The notes beneath the pieces were generated by a model. It saw nothing but the letters and a program-made list of their open reading frames with translations, did no database searches and was not told the origin of the DNA. A stretch of 64,000 bases of DNA from Tindallia californiensis (GTDB lineage Bacteria; Bacillota; Clostridia; Peptostreptococcales; Tindalliaceae): assembly GCF_900107405.1 (NCBI RefSeq), contig NZ_FNPV01000001.1:390744-454743 (forward strand), given 5' to 3'. Shown here one piece after another: positions 25,434-33,992 of this stretch (positions are counted from its first letter, which is position 1; the number at the start of each line of letters is the position of its first letter). Position numbers and translations under genes: made by a program.

Positions 25434-27144
25434 TGATCAGACCTGCTTTTATCAAGTTCTCACAAGGGCTTTGATGATTATTTGGATGATTGATCTGTAG
25501 AATTCTATTAGCGTTGCCTTCTTCAATGACCTTTCCTTTATCCAAAACGATTAATTGATCAGCTATCTTTCTTCCTAAGTTTAAATCATGAGTAATAAAA
25601 AGAAGTGCAAAACCCTTCTGGCTTTGAAGGCCTTTAAGCAGCCTTAATACATTTGCCTGTGTTGAAACATCCAGCATTGACGTTATTTCATCCGCTATTA
25701 ATACTTTAGGGTTCATCACCAATGCTCTTGCAAGAGCAACCCGTTGTCGTTGACCTCCACTAAGACTTGAAGTATAACGGTGTAACCATTTCTCCTCATC
25801 ACTTAACTGTAGATCTCTTAAAGCATGCTTCACCCTTCTTTTTCTTTCAGCTTGATCACCTATTTTATTAATTTGCAATGGTTCGCTTACTACTTCTTCT
25901 ACAGTCATTCGATGGCTTAAAGCGCTAAAGGGATCTTGAAGTACCAATTGCACGCCTTCTTCACAGCAAGAAAAAGGATGTTCTTTGAGTTTTTTCCCAT
26001 TAAAAAAAACGTCTCCTTCATCGGCTTCAGTAAATCCGCCTAACACCTTAGCCAAAGTAGATTTTCCAGATCCAGAAGGACCAATTACAGCAAGCGTTTC
26101 GCCGTGTCTTAAATTCATATAGACCTTATCTAAGGCTACGATAGATTTTTTTCCAATATCATATTCTTTACTTAACCCTTCTCCTTTTAGTACATGAATT
26201 AATCCATTTTGATGACACGCTACCTTGCGTTCAATTGAAACACTTTCCAAGGAAGGCATGTGGCGGTAACAAAGCGAAGACGGCTGTGTACAACGATTAT
26301 TAAACACACAGCCTTCTTCTATTCCATTGTTGCTTTCTCCAGGAATACCCCATAAATCTTTATAAGGCGCCAGTTCAACCGACGCATTAAACAAACCTCG
26401 GGAATAGGGATGCATAGGTTTTTCAATCACGGCATCCGTTGCTCCCTGTTCCACCACACAACCTCCATACAATACCATTATCTCTTGGGTAAGCTCTCCA
26501 ATCAATTTAATGTCATGAGAAATAACAAGCATGGCAAAATTCATTTGTTTTTGCAAGCTTTGAATCCGTTGAATCATCTCCGCCCTTGCAAGCCCATCGA
26601 GCGAACCTGTGGGCTCATCAAGGATTAAAAAGCGTGGCTTACAAGCAACAGCCATCGCCAAAAGTACTCTTTGCTGCATTCCTCCAGAAAGCTGATGTGG
26701 AAAAGCTTTTGCTTCCCACCCCTCTAAACCTACAGATTTCAAAAGACTTTCTGCTTCCTGCTCAGCTTGCCTGCTATCCATTATCTTTCTTTCTACTAAC
26801 CTTTCTGTTAACTGCTTACCAATTGGCATCACAGGATTCAATACATTCATGGAATTTTGAAACATCATCGCCATCGTATTCCATCGATGTTTTTTTTGTT
26901 CTTTTTCCGGCAAGCTTAGGTAGGGTTCTCCAAAAAGCTTTAATTCTCCAGATCTAGTATGCTTTCGATGAATAAGCCCCATCATCGCAAGTGCCAAAGA
27001 GGTTTTTCCACTTCCTGACTCTCCCACAATTCCTATGCTTTTACCTTCTCGCAAAGTAAAAGAAGCTTTTCTCAAGGCCACTACTTTTTCCTTTTCTGTC
27101 TGATATTGTACTCGAAGGTCTATGGCATTAATGGTACGGTCCAT
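25426..27144 (-). CDS. ABC transporter ATPase with two fused ATP-binding domains (DppD-DppF fusion)
   Basis: 572 residues. The first domain has Walker A GESGSGKTS near residue 40, signature LSGGMQQRV and Walker B FLILDEPTGSLD, followed by the Cys-containing oligopeptide-transporter tail (GCVFNNRC ... LCYRH ... ACHQNG). The second domain has GPSGSGKST, LSGGQRQRV and VLIADEITSMLD. The two ATPases are usually separate genes (DppD and DppF), so one polypeptide supplies both sites here. It powers the importer encoded around it. An AAGGAGG site precedes the ATG. Confidence 0.93.
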   Translation of the reverse strand: MDRTINAIDLRVQYQTEKEKVVALRKASFTLREGKSIGIVGESGSGKTSLALAMMGLIHRKHTRSGELKLFGEPYLSLPEKEQKKHRWNTMAMMFQNSMNVLNPVMPIGKQLTERLVERKIMDSRQAEQEAESLLKSVGLEGWEAKAFPHQLSGGMQQRVLLAMAVACKPRFLILDEPTGSLDGLARAEMIQRIQSLQKQMNFAMLVISHDIKLIGELTQEIMVLYGGCVVEQGATDAVIEKPMHPYSRGLFNASVELAPYKDLWGIPGESNNGIEEGCVFNNRCTQPSSLCYRHMPSLESVSIERKVACHQNGLIHVLKGEGLSKEYDIGKKSIVALDKVYMNLRHGETLAVIGPSGSGKSTLAKVLGGFTEADEGDVFFNGKKLKEHPFSCCEEGVQLVLQDPFSALSHRMTVEEVVSEPLQINKIGDQAERKRRVKHALRDLQLSDEEKWLHRYTSSLSGGQRQRVALARALVMNPKVLIADEITSMLDVSTQANVLRLLKGLQSQKGFALLFITHDLNLGRKIADQLIVLDKGKVIEEGNANRILQINHPNNHQSPCENLIKAGLING

Positions 27145-27189
27145 CTTATCCTCCTTATCTTCTTAATCCTAATAATTCAAGCAGGAAAC

Positions 27190-28761
27190 CTAATAGTCTA
27201 GGTAGGAAAGTTTATTGTGCGTCATGTTATGATGATCAAAAACATGCATCCATCCATCGTAGGCTTCTTTATTATATACGGTATATCCTGTTCTTAAAAA
27301 AAGAGGTATTTCCGGCACTTCCTCTGCTAATATATATTGGATTTCTTTTATCTTTTGCTTTCTTTCTTCTTCATCCAAAATCAAAATCTGTTCTTCCAAC
27401 ATATCCATTAATAATGGATGATGATAACCAGGCACACTGTTTACCCAGTCGCTGTCGGCTGTCGTAAATCGAGCTCTTAAGTAATCCGCGTCCCGAGCCC
27501 ATCCGCCATGACCAACAATAGCCATTTCATACTGACCATCGGCAATTCTCTGATCTCTGGACTGGCTATCCCTCGAATGCAGGTTTATTTCGATCCCAAT
27601 ATCTTCTAATTGTTCACGAATTAATTCGCCCATCCTTACTTCTTGGTCTTCTCCTGTTAGTAATTCAAAGGATAGATTTTCTGTTTCTATGTCATTTTCA
27701 GCTAATAGCCGCATCGCTTTATCCGGTGAAAAGTCGTATGCCGTCACTCCTGCATCATGCCAGCGATGATCTGGTGGCAAAATTCCCAAGCTGCCCGGAA
27801 TACCACCTCCACGAGCTATTCTTTCTACTAGGGCATGCCTGTCAATAGCATATGCCATCGCCTGCCTCAGTTCTTTCTTTTTCAGCTCTGGTTTTTCTTC
27901 CATATTAAATCGCAGACGATAACCCCAGACTCCCGGTTTTTCTACAAGCTGATATCTTTCATTCTCTTGAAAATATTCCAAAGAGTCCATCGGGATATCC
28001 GATAGATGAATGTCTTCGTTCCGAAGAGCCAATACCGAATCACTCACCGGTATGAATTCAATAATATCTACCTTTTGTTCTGGTCCCCAAAACAAATCAA
28101 AGGCTTCAAACCGATAAGTTCCGTGTTCCTGTTCGTAATGTGTTAATTCGTATGGGCCAGTTCCTATCAAGGACTCCGGTTCATGAAAAGACTCTGGTTC
28201 CTCTATATCCTGCCAGATATGTTTTGGTAAGATACTAATACCAAATAGCTCTTCTATAAAGATAGGACTTGGTTCTCCTAGCCGAATCACTACCTCGTGA
28301 TCATTCATTACGTTTACTTCCTGAATAAAGTTTTCGTCCAGTAGCTGAGCTGAAGAAACTACCGGTGTATATTTTCTTGCATATTCTAATGTAAAAGCAA
28401 CATCTTCCGCTGTAAACGGCTTTCCGTCATGCCACTTCACTTCTTCTTGTAAAATAAGATGATATTCTAATCCATCTTCAGACATCTCCCATTTTTTTGC
28501 TAGCCATGGAATATATCCATTTTCATCTTTTTCCACCAACTTATCAAAAATAAGGTTTACCTTATAACGTCCAGGGCCTCTGGAATGAGTGGCATATGGT
28601 TGTGGCAAACCATAATCTCCTCCCTCTAACCGGATCAGTCGCTGCTCTTCCTCCATTACTGATTGCTGACCATTTTCAGACTCTGCCGGATTGCCGCAGG
28701 CTGTCATCAACAGAGCCGTTACCATCAATAATGTTATCATCTTCTTGCTAATCTTCTTCAT
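27190..28761 (-). CDS. Extracellular solute-binding lipoprotein, family 5 (Opp/Dpp/Nik type)
   Basis: 523 residues. I chose the ATG at 28761 (MKKISKK) since it has GGGAGG 8 nt upstream and is followed directly by a signal ending in the lipobox LMTACG; the frame extends upstream to 28857 without a plausible signal. Family 5 features include EDGLEYHLILQEEVKWHDGKPFTAEDVAFTLEY, IGTGPYELTHYE and a KKKELRQAMAYAIDRHALVERIARG helix. It captures the importer's ligand outside the cell. It is the first gene behind a cobalamin riboswitch and a leader terminator, so its expression should fall when cobalamin is plentiful. Confidence 0.92.
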   Translation of the reverse strand: MKKISKKMITLLMVTALLMTACGNPAESENGQQSVMEEEQRLIRLEGGDYGLPQPYATHSRGPGRYKVNLIFDKLVEKDENGYIPWLAKKWEMSEDGLEYHLILQEEVKWHDGKPFTAEDVAFTLEYARKYTPVVSSAQLLDENFIQEVNVMNDHEVVIRLGEPSPIFIEELFGISILPKHIWQDIEEPESFHEPESLIGTGPYELTHYEQEHGTYRFEAFDLFWGPEQKVDIIEFIPVSDSVLALRNEDIHLSDIPMDSLEYFQENERYQLVEKPGVWGYRLRFNMEEKPELKKKELRQAMAYAIDRHALVERIARGGGIPGSLGILPPDHRWHDAGVTAYDFSPDKAMRLLAENDIETENLSFELLTGEDQEVRMGELIREQLEDIGIEINLHSRDSQSRDQRIADGQYEMAIVGHGGWARDADYLRARFTTADSDWVNSVPGYHHPLLMDMLEEQILILDEEERKQKIKEIQYILAEEVPEIPLFLRTGYTVYNKEAYDGWMHVFDHHNMTHNKLSYLDY

Positions 28762-28833
28762 CTCCCTTACCTCCCTATATAATATCCTTTTTAACATCGA
28801 TGCTTTTATTCCTTTGATGAGGTTAAAGAAAAC

Positions 28834-28862
28834 AAAAAAGCCTCCTGATATCCTCAAGAGAC
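28834..28862 (-). terminator. Leader terminator downstream of the cobalamin riboswitch
   Basis: On the minus strand GTCTCTTGA and TCAGGAGGC form nine pairs with a GGATA loop, followed by TTTTTT. It lies between the riboswitch and the binding-protein start, as expected for transcriptional attenuation. Confidence 0.8.
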
Positions 28863-28928
28863 TTTTCCCATTTTAAAGTCACTTCTTTTTTCTAAAAAAT
28901 ATACAGATTCCCATCATATATTTTTCCT

Positions 28929-29092
28929 CATCTAAAGGCAGGTCTCCTGGCTTACGGTTCATCCTTTTCCTCACCTTCCCAAGAATCACTCAGTGGTATA
29001 TCGAGGAATTGTCGCCGCTTACAGTGGTGGGTCCGCGCCGGATTTTAACCGGTCTTCCCTATTCTCCCTCTTTCTTAAGGGCACCTTCGATG
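28929..29092 (-). promoter_or_regulatory. Cobalamin (adenosylcobalamin-type) riboswitch
   Basis: On the minus strand the element shows GGTGCCC, GGGAAGACCGGT, AAAATCCGGC, the hallmark CCACTGTAAGCGG, a second CCACTG and the 3' end GCCAGGAGACCTGCC, in the order of the B12 box and junction. Closing arms CATCGAAGG and CCTTTAGATG can pair. A terminator and then the solute-binding protein gene follow. Binding of cobalamin should turn the importer operon off. Confidence 0.95.
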
Positions 29093-29108
29093 CAATTGAT
29101 CATTTGCC

Positions 29109-29137
29109 ATTATATCAATAACCTTGTTGTTATTCAA
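29109..29137 (-). promoter_or_regulatory. Promoter of the cobalamin-riboswitch operon
   Basis: TTGAAT (29132-29137) and TATAAT (29109-29114) on the minus strand with a 17-bp spacer; transcription would begin about 10 nt before the riboswitch. Confidence 0.75.
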
Positions 29138-29193
29138 GATAATCATCGGATAAATGTCAATAGTCTGAGAGAATAACCATCATTTTCTAATCG

Positions 29194-29231
29194 CAAAAAA
29201 GCGGCTTCTGCATAATGCAAAAGCCGCTTTT
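29194..29231 (-). terminator. Intrinsic terminator after tctA
   Basis: AAAAGCGGCTT and AAGCCGCTTTT arms with an 11-13-nt loop and a T-run on the minus strand, immediately after the tctA stop codon. The intergenic stretch 28762-29239 otherwise holds the riboswitch, its promoter and its terminator. Confidence 0.88.
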
Positions 29232-29239
29232 CACTCTTT

Positions 29240-30757
29240 CTAATCTTCTTCCAGGATCTGTTTCTTTTTTCTAAGAAAGAAAAATACAGATAAAATGGTG
29301 ACTGTCCATAAACCAATCGATATCGGACTACTGACAAAGTAAAGGTAATTACCACGCGCAATGGTTAAGGCTTGTCTGAAACTAGCTTCAAAAAGAGGTG
29401 TTACTAAAAATGCCAAAATCAAAGGTCCGTCTGGCAATTTATACCATTTATAAAAATAGCCAATAAAACCGGAAACAATCGCAATGATCGTATGATATGG
29501 CATATTACTGTAAGCATAGGTACCAATAACCAGGAACACAGCAATAATAGGCCATAATACCTGAACAGGTATCTTTGAAAGCTTTGTAAAAACAGGAATT
29601 AAAATCCATCCAAAAACCAAATTGAGCGGATTGGTCATCAGCATCAATATAAAGAGGGTGTACACTACTTGGGTATGGTCTACCACTACCCGAGGACCTA
29701 CCGGTACGCCTTCCATTACCAAGGCCGCCATCATTAGTGCGGCAATTGAACTCCCAGGAATACCAAAGGTTAACATCGGGATAAAAGTCGCACCGCAAGT
29801 CGCATTATTGGCAGCCTCTGCCGCCGCAACACCATCTAAGGATCCTTTACCATAGTTTTTATCACTGGATATCTGACTATACACCGAGTAAGATGTATAG
29901 GATGCCAGAGTAGCTCCTGGTCCTGGAAGGGCTCCCAGAAAGGTCCCCAACACCGATCCTATTCCGATGGCTTTTCCGGACTTAAATAGTTCTTTAATCG
30001 TCAATCCTTCTTCTTTTTTCTTAGCTTCATCCAAAATACTGTCTCCCAGATCCCCGGATTTATCAGGATCTTTAAGAAACTCATGAATCTCTTTGACAAT
30101 AACAGGCAGAGCGAAGAAACCCATCAGTAAAGGCACTAACGGAAATCCAGATTGCATCTGTCTGATGCCAAAAGTAAATCGAAGGCCTCCTGTAATAATA
30201 TCTCTCCCAATAATAGCTAAAAAGAATCCAATTCCTGCAGACATAATCCCTTTACCTGGGTTTTCTGCCGAAAAAACTACCACTAATGATAAAGCCAGCA
30301 TATACAATGCCGTCAGTTCTGCCGGTCCAAATCTAGGTGCCATTCGTCCAATAGGTACTACTAGAAAAATAAGGACAAAAGAACCGAAAAAACCACCCAA
30401 AACAGAAGCATATAGCCCCATTTGAAGTGCTTTTTTCCCTTTTCCCATCTGAGTTAGGCCGTATCCATCCGCAACGGTGGCGGCCGCACCGGAAGTTCCA
30501 GGTGTTCCAAAGGCAATTGCTGTAATCGACCCTCCATAAGTACCACCCACATATGTACCAATCAGCAACCCCATGGTTTGAGCTAATGGCAACACAAAGG
30601 AAAACGGCAAAACCAAAGCAATAGGAAGACTATGCGCTAATCCGGGGATAGCCCCTACAGAAATCCCTACAACAATTCCCATCATAATAAAAAGCATCGT
30701 TTGAATAGTAAATACGTCTGCTACAGCGCCTGATAATGCAACAGTATCAACAGCCAT
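29240..30757 (-). CDS. tctA: Tripartite tricarboxylate transporter, large permease TctA
   Basis: 505 residues with about 10-12 hydrophobic helices. TctA hallmarks are GAIPGLAHSLPIALVLPFSF and LIGTYVGGTYGGSITAIAFGTPGTSGAAAT in the first half, and the repeated LGALPGPGATLASYTSYSVY and TFGIPGSSIAALMMAALV motifs in the second. It carries the transported carboxylate, probably with Na+ or H+. It lies 15 bp after tctB, behind three tctC genes. A GGGGGG-type ribosome site and a downstream terminator end the operon. Substrate (citrate, tartrate or other acid) is not determinable. Confidence 0.95.
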   Translation of the reverse strand: MAVDTVALSGAVADVFTIQTMLFIMMGIVVGISVGAIPGLAHSLPIALVLPFSFVLPLAQTMGLLIGTYVGGTYGGSITAIAFGTPGTSGAAATVADGYGLTQMGKGKKALQMGLYASVLGGFFGSFVLIFLVVPIGRMAPRFGPAELTALYMLALSLVVVFSAENPGKGIMSAGIGFFLAIIGRDIITGGLRFTFGIRQMQSGFPLVPLLMGFFALPVIVKEIHEFLKDPDKSGDLGDSILDEAKKKEEGLTIKELFKSGKAIGIGSVLGTFLGALPGPGATLASYTSYSVYSQISSDKNYGKGSLDGVAAAEAANNATCGATFIPMLTFGIPGSSIAALMMAALVMEGVPVGPRVVVDHTQVVYTLFILMLMTNPLNLVFGWILIPVFTKLSKIPVQVLWPIIAVFLVIGTYAYSNMPYHTIIAIVSGFIGYFYKWYKLPDGPLILAFLVTPLFEASFRQALTIARGNYLYFVSSPISIGLWTVTILSVFFFLRKKKQILEED

Positions 30758-30772
30758 CTTAAGTCCCCCCTT

Positions 30773-31261
30773 TTAAGGCAATGGTGTTCTTGGCATGTAC
30801 ATAGATAGCAATTCAATAAATAGTATGTGAATCACAATGGCTACCACAAGTGCTAAAGCGGCCATTTTCCCTGCCGTTATAGCAAAGCGACTAAAGTCTT
30901 TCTTTCTTTTTGCTTCACGATAAATGGTCCATAACCACCAAAAAAATAGAAAGGCAAAGGTTGACGTTGCTAAGCCAATATTTCTAAAAGACCAAGAATA
31001 AGCCCACATGAAGATAGCGATGGCTATTGCACAGGGTAATTTCCCAGTCATCTTAAATTCAACTTTTGTTTCTGGCTTCAATATTTCTCTAATAGGTACC
31101 AAGACGCCACCTACCGCCATCAAAATCAATGAAATTCTAGGTACAAATAGTTCCATTGATCTTAAAGAGGAGGTGAATGTCCAGGCATATCCTCCCATAG
31201 AAATGATCGTAATCAATAGCCCTACTTTAGAGTTTAATGATAATTGGAATTTTGAACTCAT
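30773..31261 (-). CDS. tctB: Tripartite tricarboxylate transporter, small membrane subunit TctB
   Basis: 162 residues with four predicted membrane helices, typical of the poorly conserved TctB family; the position directly before tctA supports the call. It partners TctA in the membrane. A hairpin at 31326-31362 lies between it and the preceding tctC, which may lower expression of the membrane genes relative to the binding proteins. Confidence 0.85.
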   Translation of the reverse strand: MSSKFQLSLNSKVGLLITIISMGGYAWTFTSSLRSMELFVPRISLILMAVGGVLVPIREILKPETKVEFKMTGKLPCAIAIAIFMWAYSWSFRNIGLATSTFAFLFFWWLWTIYREAKRKKDFSRFAITAGKMAALALVVAIVIHILFIELLSMYMPRTPLP

Positions 31262-31325
31262 CCTAACACCCCTGACTAAGCTTAGTCATAAGCTTTGATT
31301 GTTCGGAAATTTTCGTCTTTTTTTC

Positions 31326-31362
31326 AACAGAGCCTATCACCATTTTGGTTTTAGGCTCTGTT
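31326..31362 (-). other. Intercistronic hairpin between tctC and tctB
   Basis: AACAGAGCCTA and TAGGCTCTGTT form an 11-bp stem. On the minus strand it is followed by an A-run rather than a T-run, so RNA stabilisation or processing is more likely than termination. Confidence 0.55.
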
Positions 31363-31413
31363 ATTAACTGGTTTTCTATCAATAATGTAATGCTTTTAGA
31401 TCAATATCAACCT

Positions 31414-32460
31414 TTAATCCAAGGTTTCGATCCATTCCATATAATTAGGAATCATGGTGCTTTTTACATCCATATAGAACTCCCATGTTTCTTCAGCATT
31501 TAAGTAATGAGCGACTACACCCATGTCCTTAAAGCTTTCTTGCAGTGTTGGCATCTCTGCTACTTCACCAATCGCTGCAGATATTCTATCAACCAAAGCA
31601 GGGTCTGTCCCTTTAATGGCCCATAATGCAATCGGATGTCTTTCTCGACCATCTTCTATACCAAACTCGGATACATTCGGCACGTCTTCCATCAATGGAT
31701 CCCTCTCTACCAATGGTTGTGTATTAACCATGACGCTCATATCACCATCCTGGTGAAGTGGAACAGCCGCCGCTAAGCTTAAATGTCCAACGTCTACATG
31801 GCCTCCTGTTAAGTTCAAGGCTACATCTGCACCACCTTCTAAGCCTACAAAAATATAATCAAGTTCATCAGGTGGTAAGATTTTTTCGACAATGTAATGT
31901 CTGACATTGCCTTCCCCCTGACCTCCAAATACAACCTCGCCCGGGTTTTCTTGAATATATTCTATTAACTCATCTAAGGTTTCCCAAGGTGCTCCTGAAC
32001 GATTTCCTATAACGAAAGTTGGACTCGCCAATGTTGCAACTGCTTCAAAATCATCAATTGTATAGCCCCTGTCACCAGCTGCTGGTTCAAACAGCAGCGG
32101 CCCTGTATGTCCCCAGAAAAACATATTAGAGTCCGGTGATTGATTAGAAACATGATAAGCTGCCTCTGTGCTCATTCCACCCGGCATATTTACAATATTG
32201 GCATTAATTCCAAATTCTCTTAAATACTCTGCCATGTACCTAGCCGTCAAGTCATTAGAGCCACCCGCACCAAACCCAACGATAATATCAATATCCACTT
32301 CTTCCTCTACTGCTTCCTCAGACACTTCTGCTTCTTCTGCTGATTCTCCCATCTCCGTTGGTGCTGATTCTTCCGCTGGTTCTTCTCCACCACATCCAGT
32401 TACCATTCCTCCTGTTAAAATAAGAATCAATAACAAGAGTAATGTTCTTTTGATATTCAT
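31414..32460 (-). CDS. tctC: Tripartite tricarboxylate transporter binding lipoprotein TctC, copy 1
   Basis: 348 residues. A signal ends in the lipobox MVTGCG, followed by an acidic Glu-rich linker and the Bug/TctC fold: DIIVGFGAGGSNDLTARY near residue 60, the NMPGGMSTEAAYHV segment, GGQGEGNVRHY and NLTGGHVDVGHLSLAAA. It captures a carboxylate outside the cell for TctAB. The family's usual TPGG is here MPGG. It is the copy nearest tctBA and is closely related to two more copies upstream. Confidence 0.93.
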   Translation of the reverse strand: MNIKRTLLLLLILILTGGMVTGCGGEEPAEESAPTEMGESAEEAEVSEEAVEEEVDIDIIVGFGAGGSNDLTARYMAEYLREFGINANIVNMPGGMSTEAAYHVSNQSPDSNMFFWGHTGPLLFEPAAGDRGYTIDDFEAVATLASPTFVIGNRSGAPWETLDELIEYIQENPGEVVFGGQGEGNVRHYIVEKILPPDELDYIFVGLEGGADVALNLTGGHVDVGHLSLAAAVPLHQDGDMSVMVNTQPLVERDPLMEDVPNVSEFGIEDGRERHPIALWAIKGTDPALVDRISAAIGEVAEMPTLQESFKDMGVVAHYLNAEETWEFYMDVKSTMIPNYMEWIETLD

Positions 32461-32548
32461 ATTAATATCCCCCTTTAGGGTCCAGTCGGTTTATACAATC
32501 ACCCAACATTGCGTTTTATAGCTTCTCTTTAAGCAGCATTATGAATTA

Positions 32549-32583
32549 TTATGTCGAAGCGCAACATCAGCGCTTCGACATAA
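32549..32583 (-). other. Strong intercistronic hairpin between tctC copies 2 and 1
   Basis: TTATGTCGAAGCGC and GCGCTTCGACATAA are perfect 14-bp arms with a 7-nt loop. No T-run follows, so it probably stabilises or processes the mRNA or pauses transcription. Confidence 0.6.
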
Positions 32584-32627
32584 CTGACAGAAACTTACTT
32601 TCACCCTTTCAAACCAGTTAAGGTGTT

Positions 32628-33677
32628 TTAGTCTTCAAACGCTTCCACCCATTCAATAAATCGTGGTAACATATCATCCTGCACATCCATAAAAAATCCC
32701 CATTGATCTTCAGGATTCAGATAATGAGCGATGATCCCAATATCTTGATAGTTTTGAATTAAGGTTTCACTTTGAGAAGCTTGTTCCACCGCATTGCTGA
32801 CACGATCAATAAGTTCTTGCGGAGCTCCTTTAGGTGCCCATAAGCCTAGTGGATGTGGTTCTTTCGCATTAATTCCAAATTCTTCTATGTTTGGAATGTC
32901 TGGCATTAATGGATCCCTATCCACCAATATTTGCGTATTAACCAATACGGATAAGTCTCCATCTTCATGCAATGGCCTTGCCGCCGCCAAACTCATATGA
33001 CCTAAATCCACATGTCCACCTGTTAGGTTCAAAGCAACATCGGCTCCGCCGCCTAGTCCAACGTAGGTGTAGTCTAATTCATTCGGATCAAGGATTAGTT
33101 CTGCAATAAAATGCATCATGTTTCCTTCTCCCTGACCACCAAGTACCACTTCTCCTGGATTTTCTTGAATGTATTCAATCAAACTTTCCATATCATCCCA
33201 AGGTGCATCCGCTTTCGATGCCAAAGCAAATGTCGGACTGGCTAATAATCCAGCCGGTTCAAAATCATCTATCGTAAAACCCCTATCACCTGTCGCTGGC
33301 TCAAACAACATAATCAGTGGATGTGCCCACATAAACATATGTGAATCCGGCGCCTGTGTTGATACGTGATAGGCAGCTTCCGTTCCCATACCACCAGGCA
33401 TATTAATAACGTCCGCATTAACACCAAATTCTCTTAATGCTTCTGCTAAGTATCGTGCTGACATATCATTTGATCCACCTGCCCCAAATCCAACAACGAT
33501 ATCAATGTCAATTTCCTCAAGTTCTTCACCAGTATCTGCTGGTTCTTCCGCAACTTCGTCTCCCGGATCATCGGCAGGTGCTTCAGCTGGCGCTTCTTCC
33601 TGTCCACCACAGCCCGCCAATAAGGTGATTACCATTACCATCGCTAACATTAGTAATAAGATTTTTTTCTTTTGCAT
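32628..33677 (-). CDS. tctC: Tripartite tricarboxylate transporter binding lipoprotein TctC, copy 2
   Basis: 349 residues from the ATG at 33677 (AAGGGGGA ribosome site 9 nt upstream). The longer frame from 33713 lacks a signal at its N terminus. A signal with lipobox LLAGCG precedes an Ala/Glu/Pro-rich linker and the TctC fold: DIVVGFGAGGSNDMSARY, NMPGGMGTEAAYHV, GGQGEGNMMHF and NLTGGHVDLGHMSLAAA. A separate TTGAAA/TATAAT promoter at 33796-33824 and an upstream terminator imply that it can be expressed independently of copy 3. Confidence 0.93.
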   Translation of the reverse strand: MQKKKILLLMLAMVMVITLLAGCGGQEEAPAEAPADDPGDEVAEEPADTGEELEEIDIDIVVGFGAGGSNDMSARYLAEALREFGVNADVINMPGGMGTEAAYHVSTQAPDSHMFMWAHPLIMLFEPATGDRGFTIDDFEPAGLLASPTFALASKADAPWDDMESLIEYIQENPGEVVLGGQGEGNMMHFIAELILDPNELDYTYVGLGGGADVALNLTGGHVDLGHMSLAAARPLHEDGDLSVLVNTQILVDRDPLMPDIPNIEEFGINAKEPHPLGLWAPKGAPQELIDRVSNAVEQASQSETLIQNYQDIGIIAHYLNPEDQWGFFMDVQDDMLPRFIEWVEAFED

Positions 33678-33795
33678 GATACAAGTCCCCCTTTTTGATA
33701 GCTTACCCTTCAATCTGCAATAGATGTCTTTTTTCGCAACTCACCTCCTCTCAATAGAATTGAAGCAAATTATGAATACTTCTAAACTTTCAGTC

Positions 33796-33824
33796 ATTAT
33801 ACAATAAATGCATTGATTTTTCAA
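33796..33824 (-). promoter_or_regulatory. Promoter of tctC copy 2
   Basis: TTGAAA (33819-33824) and TATAAT (33796-33801) on the minus strand, 17-bp spacer, about 120 bp before the start codon. Confidence 0.75.
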
Positions 33825-33939
33825 TCTTTATTGAAATCAAAATCATCAAACAATTGTTATTGTTTCTCTATGCCACTGTTTTTCAACTGGTTTCGATTTT
33901 ATTTCGACAAAGTTTATTTTTCTTTTTTAGATCATTTCA

Positions 33940-33974
33940 AAATAAAGCGACCTCCTGAAAAGGAGATCGCTTTA
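33940..33974 (-). terminator. Terminator between tctC copies 3 and 2
   Basis: ATAAAGCGATCTCCT and AGGAGGTCGCTTTAT arms (one mismatch) with a TTTC loop, followed by TTTTG, just after the stop codon of copy 3. Confidence 0.75.
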
Positions 33975-33992
33975 TCATTAAATCCTCTATGG

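Noticed and set aside
29143..29158. Further copy of the AGTCATCGGATAA leader core on the plus strand
   Set aside because: The match is shorter (ATCATCGGATAA), on the opposite strand to any nearby gene start, and has no flanking hairpins.
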